Assembly: GCA_015499985.1 (NCBI GenBank)
Contig: JAAAUF010000283.1
Coordinates: 1-36,027, forward strand
Length of the DNA: 36,027 bases
DNA from: Haplosporangium gracile
Lineage: Eukaryota > Mortierellomycota > Mortierellomycetes > Mortierellales > Mortierellaceae
Direction: 5' to 3'
Positions within the stretch are counted from its first letter, which is position 1. Every line of letters begins with the position of its first letter. The position numbers and the translations under genes were made by a program. Positions 1 to 6,975 of this stretch are shown here, one piece after another. The notes under the pieces were generated by a model that was not told the origin of the DNA, searched no databases, and saw nothing but the letters and a program-made list of their open reading frames with translations.

Positions 1-45
1 CGCAAACGCGTACGATGTGGGCTAGGCTAACAATCACATTCGAAT

Positions 46-265
46 GATATCTTACTCGCTGGATACACAGGAAGAGATGACAGAAAAAGAGTGAACACGA
101 CAAAGGCGAACGGTTGGTACTAAGTACAGTTGTACGCAACAAGCCAATAGATGTCTGCATGGTCCACCAAAGACACTCAATCGATATCTTACACGCTGGA
201 TACATAGGAAGAGATGAGAGCAAAAGAGTGAACACGACAAAGGTGAACGGTTAGTACCAAGTATT
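46..265. repeat. 137-bp tandem direct duplication (about 83-bp conserved core)
   Basis: A segment at 46-128 recurs at 183-265 at a constant offset of 137 bases, with about ten substitutions and no indel. Both copies begin with GATATCTTAC and contain GTGAACACGACAAAGG. On the minus strand each copy reads as a pyrimidine-rich stretch ending in CAG followed by a GTAAGATATC donor-like string. The upper copy also has a TACTAAC branch-point-like motif (complement of 250-256). The duplication is directly visible. Its link to an old intron/exon boundary is inference. Confidence 0.8.
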
Positions 266-285
266 ACTGTAGAGAGCCCGTCGAG

Positions 286-461
286 TCATGCCTCGAAACT
301 GGTATCGTATGGTGGGTTGATGTTGGAAAAGTCGACTAGTTCGGGGAGAGGTTCGAAGATCTTCTTTTTGTGATGGGCTCCATAGGGATCTGGAATAGGG
401 AGTCGTCTTGCTGAGAAAATGCCAAGGATGTATCCTTGGTTTGGTTCTTCTTGCTAAACAT
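286..461 (-). pseudogene. possible broken 5' end of a protein gene
   Basis: An ATG at 461-459 in a favourable context (GCCGCC before ATG) follows a pyrimidine-rich leader and opens a 41-codon frame, starting MFSKKNQTKD, that stops at 336. A second frame that overlaps its end reads EPLPELVDFSNINPPYDTSF and stops at 286-288. Together they look like one N-terminal coding segment with a frameshift near the A-rich run at about 366. No family is recognised and the locus may be non-coding. The composition and leader are the only support. Confidence 0.2.
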
Positions 462-2141
462 GGCGGCTGTTGTGATGTGTTGTAGTGTACAGGAGAAGGA
501 AGAGAGAGGAGGTAGGAGGAGCGAGGATGAGTGAGTGATGGGAGGGAAAGACGAAATCACGTTACTCCTACCACAGAAGAAGGAACTGAGGACGAATGGG
601 TGGATGGAAATAATGACCGGTTGAGAAGTAGAAAGGGGAGAAGGGAGGAGAGGAGAGTGTGTGGTGGGGGAGAAGGATGAAGAAGTGGGTTGAATGAGGC
701 AACAAAAAGAAACAAAAAAAATAAAGTGGCGGGGCTCGTCTTTCATTACGGTCAAGTGGAACTTTGTGCATGTCTGTTTGAGCCAAAATGTGAATCCAGC
801 CTAGAGACAATCCATTATAAAGTTTTAATTTGTCATGCACACATAGGGTTTGGGCTTTTGTCTTTTGTCCCTTTTTTTTTTTTTTTTTTTTTTTTTTTGC
901 TTGCACGCCTTAGTAAGGCCCCACTTGTTTCAGGAACAGGGAGACGCCGCAATGAAGCTGTCGATCCCCTAGTTGTCATTGTGCATAGATTGTGTGCATG
1001 CAAAAAGGAACGACGGCGTTGTTGAACAAGGCGAGGGATTATGATTGCAATACACCGTACCAGCATGACCTCAGAGAAAGAGATTTGTTTGCTTGTGCGG
1101 GAGGAAAGGAGCTGCCCTGCCCCGAGAATGCTTTCCAGTCAACATCGATTCTCTCTCCCTGTTCTTTACTTGTCCCTTCGTTTAGTGAGCCTTCTCTCCT
1201 TCCTCTTTTCTTCTGGCCCTGTCACTGACTTTCTTTCCTCTCTCATCATCCCACTTCACTCACACTCTCCCGTCTCGCATACAATGACCACATTCACTGA
1301 TAACTCTTTCTCTCATTTCCTTAACAGTCAATGCCGACCACCACTACATTCCACTCGTCCTCCTCACTAACGACGACTGGAATTGAATCACACGTAGACA
1401 ATTCATTCCTCAGGAGTAGTAGCCCTCGGAAAATAATGACTAGACAACACTGCACTCTTACAGTAGAATTACAGCAGCATCTGAATCAGCAAAACCAACC
1501 TTCACACCTTTCTTCGCCCATAAGTTGTCCCCAGGGGTGTCGACCAAACTTACCCTTGGCACCTGAGCGGGAATTACCTTTTTTTTTTTTTTTGCCAATT
1601 GAAAGGCGTTCCTCTTAGAGTATGTCTCTCCAAAAGACAACTTCGGGAGGCAAAGAAAATGTGAGCTGGAGATATCTATAGAATGATCGTGAGGATGCTG
1701 CCTTAATGATGAGAGGGAGGGACTACGCCAGTAAAAAGTCGACAATAACACACTGTTCACAGTTCCGTACCGGGTATGAATAAAAACGTGTGACGAATAT
1801 GCACTCTAGCTCCTTTTGTTCGTACTTCGTACGTGTCTATCTATGTTTCTGCGCGAGTTAAAATTGCGGCTGTACATGCAGAAGGGGATAACACCAGCAA
1901 GAAGATCGATATTGTTTGTGTTTACTGTTGTATTGTAGTTTTTCGTATATAGGAAACGCAATACTGAAAGCGAAGAAGTGAAATAAGGTGGAAAAGTATA
2001 ATCACACAGTTTGCGAACTAGCGTTGAAAAAAAAGCAAGACGAGCAATGAAAATAAAGGAACGTTATTTTGTTCAGCATGTGCTCTCAGAAGGAGCGAAG
2101 CGTCCGTGCGACGAAAGAAGAAAAATAATCCAAAGACGCCC
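462..2141. other. intergenic region without a supported gene
   Basis: This stretch contains purine- and pyrimidine-rich low-complexity sequence, a run of 27 T at 872-898, a T run at 1579-1593 and a short perfect palindrome CGTACTTCGTACG at 1821-1833. Short open frames here are rich in Ser, Thr and Pro, as expected from CT-rich DNA, and none shows a recognisable domain. The CT-rich run at about 1140-1280 resembles the leader of a fungal gene, but no convincing coding sequence follows it. Confidence 0.6.
872..898. repeat. poly(T) homopolymer, 27 nt
   Basis: An uninterrupted run of 27 T is visible. Other long T runs in the window are at 17905-17922 (18 nt, inside an intron) and 33700-33720 (21 nt, directly after a stop codon). 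These are simple repeats with no assigned function. Confidence 0.95.
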
Positions 2142-2780
2142 CTAATACTTAGCATACTTGGTGGCAAGCTCCCTGAACAACTGAATGAACTGCACCATGG
2201 CATCCTGATGCATTCGGAGGATCATTCGATGCTCATCCCCATCATCATCCACGCCATCCACACCACCTCGAATATAGCGTCGTTTTCTTTTATCACGAAA
2301 ATAGACAACAGCTCCAGCATCGGTATCAGTACTCGCTGCTGTAGCTGCCTTTGACTCGCTCAGTTCAAAGTTCATGCGAACCAAGATCTTGTCAAGACGC
2401 ATCAGAAGGTGGCGCAGGTATCGCTTCCGAGCAACGACTTTGTCTTCGGGGAGCTGGTTGATCAAATCCCGGAGGGCAGTGAGAGTAGAGTAGTACCGGC
2501 GGCGGAAGGTGACCAAGTTCTGCCGTTCGAGGTTGTTGCCCCTGGCGAGGAATTTTCGGGAGACGCCTGCGTTATTGCTGGTGTTGCCAGCGCCATCGCG
2601 AATGCTGTTGGGGTTGGGTGCATGTGTGGGTGTGGGAGCGGGTGTGGATATGGTGAGGTGTGCCTCGATCTGAGCCTTTTGCTTTTCTTCAAGGGTGTTG
2701 AGGTTGCAGAAGGATTCACGGATGTAGAAACGCAGAGTGCGAGGACCATAGGGTGATGGCTGTTGCTGTGGCTCCGACAT
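2142..2780 (-). CDS. conserved hypothetical protein, tandem family copy A (intact, 212 aa)
   Basis: This single-exon gene starts at the ATG at 2780-2778. The frame is open for 18 further codons upstream but has no other ATG. It ends with TAG at 2142. The protein begins MSEPQQQPSPYGPRTLRFYI. It then has a proline/threonine-rich linker, a basic helical segment around RKFLARGNNLERQNLV and RRRYYSTLTALRDLINQL, a K/R-rich stretch, and a C-terminal helix (about residues 185-212). No signal peptide or membrane segment is seen. I do not recognise the family. Two decayed relatives lie directly upstream (3121-3605 and 3628-4150). They share the YGPRTL / IGPQTL start, the RKFLARG / KKYIVRG block and the C-terminal helix, so this is the surviving member of a tandem array. 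A helical, possibly nucleic-acid-associated role is only a guess from charge. Confidence 0.7.
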   Translation of the reverse strand: MSEPQQQPSPYGPRTLRFYIRESFCNLNTLEEKQKAQIEAHLTISTPAPTPTHAPNPNSIRDGAGNTSNNAGVSRKFLARGNNLERQNLVTFRRRYYSTLTALRDLINQLPEDKVVARKRYLRHLLMRLDKILVRMNFELSESKAATAASTDTDAGAVVYFRDKRKRRYIRGGVDGVDDDGDEHRMILRMHQDAMVQFIQLFRELATKYAKY

Positions 2781-2826
2781 CGCCGTTGTTGAGTTTGTTG
2801 ATGTGATGATCCTGCGCTTTTGTTTT

Positions 2827-2835
2827 GGTGGCAAA
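2827..2835 (+). promoter_or_regulatory. GGTGGCAAA motif (PACE-like) upstream of copy A
   Basis: The nonamer GGTGGCAAA lies 47-55 nt 5' of the start codon of the 2142-2780 gene. It equals the proteasome-associated control element bound by Rpn4-type regulators in yeasts, which works in either orientation. Whether that regulator exists here is unknown, and a nine-base match can occur by chance. Confidence 0.2.
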
Positions 2836-3120
2836 GGGGAGGAAAGAAAACAGGATGGAAAACAGCCAAGCCTATTTTGAACAAAATGTACTTAAGGGGG
2901 GTTTGTCAGAGCGTGTGCGAGCTAGTTGAACACCTTCCATCACTTTTGTGATATCACATATCGCGAAGGCGTTATTTATGCATGGTTGGAGGATTAATGA
3001 GAAAAGGTGAATTGTATTAATGACAGAAATAAGTCTATGGCACAGGGAGGAAAAGGTGGGTACGGAATAGAAGGTATACCGGCCAAAGGACATACCATCT
3101 AACAATATATGGCAATAGCT
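2836..3120. other. intergenic spacer between tandem copies A and B
   Basis: The spacer separates the start of the intact copy from the end of decayed copy B and should hold the promoter of copy A. No other motif or coding signal was recognised. Confidence 0.5.
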
Positions 3121-3605
3121 TCAGCAACCATAACGAGCATCCTGCACTAAAAACCTTAACAAAAACCGGTTCCAGACCGACATCGTCCCATCCACAAGAG
3201 TCTCTGTCAGCGCCATCTCCTTCCCCCAAATATTGCGCATGAAAAAGTTCAAATCCATGCCCAACAGGATTTTCGACACGGACTTGACGCCTTCAAAGTT
3301 ATCGGAATGAAGGACGGTTTGTTGCCGGAGCATAATTGCTTGGTCGTAAAACAGAAGTCGGCTCTTTAGAAGTTTGGCTCGCATTTCTTCCATGCCTTGC
3401 ACGCTATATTTTCTTTTGATCTCTAGTCCTCTTCCCACTCCTAATTTAAAGGGCTTGTACTATCCAATGGTGCTATTGGTGGTGGGTGCAGGCTCGTATA
3501 GGCGACCATGACTGCTTCTTGTGCTTTGAGGATGTTGACTTCAAGCATGATGTCGGTGATGTGTTCCACCAATGTCTGAGGACCAATGCTGTTGTCGGTT
3601 GACAT
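3121..3605 (-). pseudogene. decayed tandem copy B of the 2142-2780 family
   Basis: The frame opening at the ATG at 3605 encodes an N-terminal part with IGPQTLVEHITDIMLEVNIL, matching YGPRTLRFYIRESFCNLNTL in intact copy A. It stops at an in-frame TAG at about 3442-3444. The continuation lies in another frame (3121-3438): RKYSVQGMEEMRAKLL, then MDLNFFM, then a C-terminal WNRFLLRFL segment. This matches the RKFLARG block and C-terminal helix of the family. A GT-AG intron bridging the two frames would be only about 20 nt, far shorter than the 88-126 nt introns of FANCD2, so a frameshift is more likely. I infer a pseudogene; the encoded function is unknown. Confidence 0.6.
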
Positions 3606-3627
3606 GACGATCAAAAATCAAGACCAT

Positions 3628-4150
3628 CTAACAGGCCAAATCAATTATCTTGTCGATCGCCATGATGACCTCGCGATGGTAGAGCAAGATGAACCGGTTG
3701 TGAGGTGAGATCATCTTGTCCTCGAGGGACTTTGCCATCGCAGCCTCTTCTTCAAACATGTCACGTTGGAGGTCTGTCAGATCCATGGCAAACTTGATAT
3801 CGCATTGCTTCTTGTACTCGATATAGCGGTCCGGTAAGTGGGTGAGCCGCACATTGAGCTCGTACAAGTCCTTGTGGATCTTGACACGGCCACCAGGAGC
3901 TTGGAGCGTTCTTGTTCCAAGCCTCGAACGATGTACTTTTTCGGGATGGGTTGTTCTGAGCATGTTCTGGGCCCTGAATCAGAGGGTGGAATCTGGGTCT
4001 GGGGTGTGTCAGTGGTTGCAGTAATGGTGGCAACAGGCTCGTACAGGGTGGTCATGATGGTGACCTCCTCTGCTCTGAAGGTGCTGAGGTTCATCGTGAT
4101 GTCCTAGATGCATTCCATCAAGGTCTGAGGACCGATTCTGGTGCTCGTGT
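3628..4150 (-). pseudogene. decayed tandem copy C of the 2142-2780 family
   Basis: The minus strand reads RIGPQTLMECI, then an in-frame TAG (4104-4106), then DITMNLSTFRAEEV, a Pro/Thr-rich linker and KKYIVRGLEQERSKLL. After that the frame shifts at about 3890-3900. The rest, KIHKDLYELNVRLTHLPDRY through HNRFILLYHREVIMAIDKII, runs in a second frame to a TAG at 3628. Order and motifs match intact copy A and decayed copy B. No in-frame start ATG is seen before the IGPQTL block. The nonsense codon plus the frameshift mark it as non-functional. Confidence 0.6.
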
Positions 4151-4495
4151 TGCTTTTGTGGTTGTTGAAGTGTTGGTGGGAAAAGAAGGCTGAAAGGAAG
4201 AGGGCAAAGTGAAAGAAATGTGTTGTCGATATGACGGTGCCATGCATGCATGCCATTTAATTTTCTGAGAACTGGAGGTCCGCAGTATCATAAAAACGCC
4301 GTTTCGGAGTTCGTTTTTTTTGGCACTGCCACGTTTGTAGCAATGCCCTCCCCCCGCAGTAAAAACAAGGGACAAAGACCTTTTTGTTGTTTATTGGCAT
4401 GATCACTTCTTCCGCTTTTTCTCTTTTTTATTCTTCATTTCATCAATTCCCTGTTCATTTACATTACCACCCACCACGTATTGGAGGAAAACTCA
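4151..4495. promoter_or_regulatory. intergenic region and leader of the 4496 F-box gene
   Basis: About 345 nt separate decayed copy C from the plus-strand F-box gene. The last 100 nt are pyrimidine-rich (TTTTTCTC, TTCATTTCATC and similar), as in the leaders of other genes here. No TATA box was clearly identified. Confidence 0.45.
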
Positions 4496-6313
4496 ATGAG
4501 ATCGTTACTCTTCCCAGAACTCAGACCCTACCTCGCAAACTACCTCCACCCACATGATCTCTCCCAGATGACCCTCGTCAACAAAGCATGGCACCATGCA
4601 TGGACCCCTTTCCTGTACCTCCACATTCGGCTCCAGAACCATACCCAAGCCCTTGTCTTCCTCACACCTGAGACGAAAATCGCCCTCCTCCGGTACAGGG
4701 AATATATCCGAGTCTTTCGGACTCGCTCTACACATGGGGATGTCATTCAACGGTTCTTGAATACCGTCGTCGTTCCTAAGCACTTACGACAAGGGCTCAT
4801 TGAACTTCCAGAGGTGCGGTTGACGGAGTTGTACCTTACGGGGGATAAGTTCAGGAAAAATGGCAACGATTGTGTGCTCAACATCCTGAGGGCTTGCAGC
4901 CCGACAATCCGCAGACTTCAACTCAACATCGCGACCCTCGCTAGCAACCAACACCAATACCTTCTCCCACTCCTTCGAATTATCTGTGACTCCATGACAC
5001 AACTCCAACACCTCTGCCTCTTCGAAAAGCTCTTCGTCCAAATCCAGCCACTCGTTATGCGGTACTTCCTTGAAACCTGTCCTTCTTCCCTCGTCACCCT
5101 CACCCTGGGTTGGTTTCAATTCACCTCCCAGTCCAAAGACAAGGACGAACAGACAAAGAATCCTGCCGCAGTTAGGGGTGCCAAACTACATCAGAACTTG
5201 AAGGTGTTTAGGCTTGGTGCTGGGTACAGTCCGGCGTTTACGCCTATTGACCCGGAAGTCTCGTCGGCGATCTTTCTTCGTTTCCTCCAAAGTTGCTCAT
5301 CGGAAGTCAAGATATATGGACTCAACCTTCCTTACTCATGGGAGTTCATCCAGCCAGAGGTGACCGACGCTGTGGCGACGCTGACAGGGACTAGGCCCCG
5401 ATACTTTGAGGTGCCTGCAGCCGAATTTGATCATGACCAGGACCAAGCCATGGCAGATGAGATATCAAGTCTCTGGGGGAACCAACGAGAAGATCTCGAC
5501 AACAACAACAGTAGGCCTCGGGAGGCATGGACATCGATCCAGATAAAGGGCTGCCCACTCTCCTCACCCACTACTTTCGGGGCCGTTCTAGAGTCTTGTA
5601 AACACGGCCTTCAGAACCTCCTGATTTATGTCGGAGAGTACATCACCAGCCAAGATTTCCAAACCATCCTTCACACTGGCACCGCATTACGTTGCTTTAC
5701 CTTCTACCACAGCCGTCCCCTGCTCGACTGTCGGGTCATATTGCGGTCGACCTGGAGCTGTACCCTCCTTACACAACTCGATATCCAAATCACTAACATC
5801 CCACGACCCGATGTCCTCTTTGACTGGAAGGGCGACAGGATCATCCTTGAAGGAGAAAACACCACCGCTCATTCAGAAATCACCGCCATCAATAGCATGG
5901 ACAAGAGCCGACGTCTTCAACGAGAAATCTACACCCGCCTCGCATCACTCGTCAACCTAGAGTCCCTCCAACTGGGCGCGTGCTGTCCACAAGAACGCAG
6001 GGTCAAAATAACACTCCCGCACAACGGGAAAATAGGATTCTTCGACAGGGGCCAGCAGTTGAACTGTCTCGAGATGTCGCTCGACAGCGGATTGGACATT
6101 CTGTCGAGGATGAAGAGTCTCAGAATATTGCATGTCCAGAGCATGGAGCACCGGATCGGGATTCGGGAAATGAAGTGGTTTGAGAGGGAGTTTCCTAATT
6201 TCCAGTTTCTCTTTGGAGTTGAGGAGCAAACAAAGAGGACTTCTATGCTCTACGGCCTGGAGGATCCTGGCCTCGACAAGTGCAAGTGTGGTGTCGGCTA
6301 CCAATGGTATTGA
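4496..6313 (+). CDS. F-box/LRR protein A (intact, 605 aa)
   Basis: F-box proteins bind Skp1 through the F-box and present substrates to SCF ubiquitin ligases; the C-terminal repeats usually bind the substrate. The F-box is at about residues 4-45 (LLFPELRPYLANYLHPHDLS, then LVNKAWHHAW). Degenerate leucine-rich repeats follow for most of the length. Two family signatures are present: NIPRPDV near residue 436 and MEHRIG near 548. A fungal poly(A)-like AATAAA lies at 6342-6347, just after the TGA stop. I chose the ATG at 4496; the frame is open for five codons before it but starts there with TTG. The gene is a single exon and converges on the acidic ORF at 6409-6921. The substrate cannot be predicted. 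Confidence 0.85.
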   Translation: MRSLLFPELRPYLANYLHPHDLSQMTLVNKAWHHAWTPFLYLHIRLQNHTQALVFLTPETKIALLRYREYIRVFRTRSTHGDVIQRFLNTVVVPKHLRQGLIELPEVRLTELYLTGDKFRKNGNDCVLNILRACSPTIRRLQLNIATLASNQHQYLLPLLRIICDSMTQLQHLCLFEKLFVQIQPLVMRYFLETCPSSLVTLTLGWFQFTSQSKDKDEQTKNPAAVRGAKLHQNLKVFRLGAGYSPAFTPIDPEVSSAIFLRFLQSCSSEVKIYGLNLPYSWEFIQPEVTDAVATLTGTRPRYFEVPAAEFDHDQDQAMADEISSLWGNQREDLDNNNSRPREAWTSIQIKGCPLSSPTTFGAVLESCKHGLQNLLIYVGEYITSQDFQTILHTGTALRCFTFYHSRPLLDCRVILRSTWSCTLLTQLDIQITNIPRPDVLFDWKGDRIILEGENTTAHSEITAINSMDKSRRLQREIYTRLASLVNLESLQLGACCPQERRVKITLPHNGKIGFFDRGQQLNCLEMSLDSGLDILSRMKSLRILHVQSMEHRIGIREMKWFEREFPNFQFLFGVEEQTKRTSMLYGLEDPGLDKCKCGVGYQWY

Positions 6314-6341
6314 ACTCAAAAGAAAACAAACCCGAAATAGT

Positions 6342-6347
6342 AATAAA
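6342..6347 (+). terminator. AATAAA polyadenylation signal of F-box gene A
   Basis: AATAAA lies 29 nt after the TGA stop of the 4496-6313 gene. It overlaps the region into which the convergent acidic gene terminates. Confidence 0.5.
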
Positions 6348-6373
6348 AAAAACGCACATGACAGAACACGTTA

Positions 6374-6379
6374 TTTATT
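6374..6379 (-). terminator. AATAAA polyadenylation signal for the 6409-6921 ORF (and possibly FANCD2)
   Basis: The complement of TTTATT at 6374-6379 is AATAAA, 30 nt downstream of the acidic ORF's stop. No AATAAA exists in the 54-nt gap between FANCD2's stop and the acidic ORF's start, so FANCD2 transcripts may also end here. Confidence 0.45.
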
Positions 6380-6408
6380 TGTTGTCTGCAAGCAACAAGC
6401 GTAATTAA

Positions 6409-6921
6409 TTAGCAAGAATCTCCATCCTCTTCGTCTTCAGACCCTTCACCATCCTCCTCCTCTTCCTCGTCATCATCATAATCCTCCTCGTCATCATCTT
6501 GGTCCGCATAGTCGTCGATATACGGATTCAGAATTCGCCGACGTCTCTCTGCACGTTCGTCCTGTTCCTGCAGAATCCTATCCGCATACTCGTCGTCTTC
6601 ATCCTCACTATCCTCTTCTTCATCTTCATCCTCCTCATCGTCCTCATCCTCTTCAACTTCGTCATCCTCGTCGTCGCCCTCCAGATCAATCGATTCTTCT
6701 CGGGTAGGCCGTTTCTTTATCAGTTTCCGCCTAGCGGGGATAATGACTGTGTCTATTTCATCATCTTCGGCTTCCAGATCAATCGATTTTTCCCGAATAG
6801 CTCGTTTCTTGGGTGCTTTCCGTCTGACAGGAAGAATACCGTCATCATCATCGTCATCCTCCGCCTCATTGTCCTGGAGTGCTGAATGCGGTGGCTTCAC
6901 TGCTTCGTCCTCGCCGCTCAT
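6409..6921 (-). CDS. highly acidic 170-aa protein with a duplicated basic/SIDLE module
   Basis: The frame starts at the ATG at 6921-6919 and stops at 6409. Residues 31-53 and 62-84 form a tandem pair, each reading P-[VA]-RRK-x2-KKR-x2-RE-x-SIDLE followed by an acidic run. The repeat is also visible in DNA at a 93-bp spacing. The C-terminal half is almost entirely Asp and Glu, with a basic island around AERRRRILNPYIDDYA. Such composition is typical of nuclear or histone-chaperone-like proteins, but no named family is recognised. Only 54 nt separate it from the FANCD2 stop codon on the same strand, and no poly(A) signal lies between them. It may be a separate gene, a second cistron, or an alternative acidic C-terminal exon of FANCD2; no convincing splice donor for the last option was found. 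Confidence 0.55.
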   Translation of the reverse strand: MSGEDEAVKPPHSALQDNEAEDDDDDDGILPVRRKAPKKRAIREKSIDLEAEDDEIDTVIIPARRKLIKKRPTREESIDLEGDDEDDEVEEDEDDEEDEDEEEDSEDEDDEYADRILQEQDERAERRRRILNPYIDDYADQDDDEEDYDDDEEEEEDGEGSEDEEDGDSC

Positions 6922-6975
6922 GTCACTATTCGTGATTTGACTATAATACCCAGGCCGAGATTAGAGAATAAGCAG

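Noticed and set aside
1285..1618. Two short plus-strand frames starting at 1285 and 1331 after a CT-rich run
   Set aside because: The run looks like a gene leader, but the frames are only 28 and 95 codons, are Ser/Thr/Pro-rich, end in a T homopolymer translation, and have no family signal.
2409..2756. Plus-strand Gly/Val/Cys-rich open frame
   Set aside because: It is antisense to the tandem-family gene at 2142-2780, has no family match, and its composition follows from the Pro/Thr-rich linker on the other strand.
6499..6885. Plus-strand open frame of very hydrophobic residues resembling a membrane protein
   Set aside because: It is the exact antisense of the Asp/Glu-rich ORF at 6409-6921. 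Reverse-complemented GAC, GAT and GAG codons give Val, Ile and Leu, so the hydrophobicity is an artefact.
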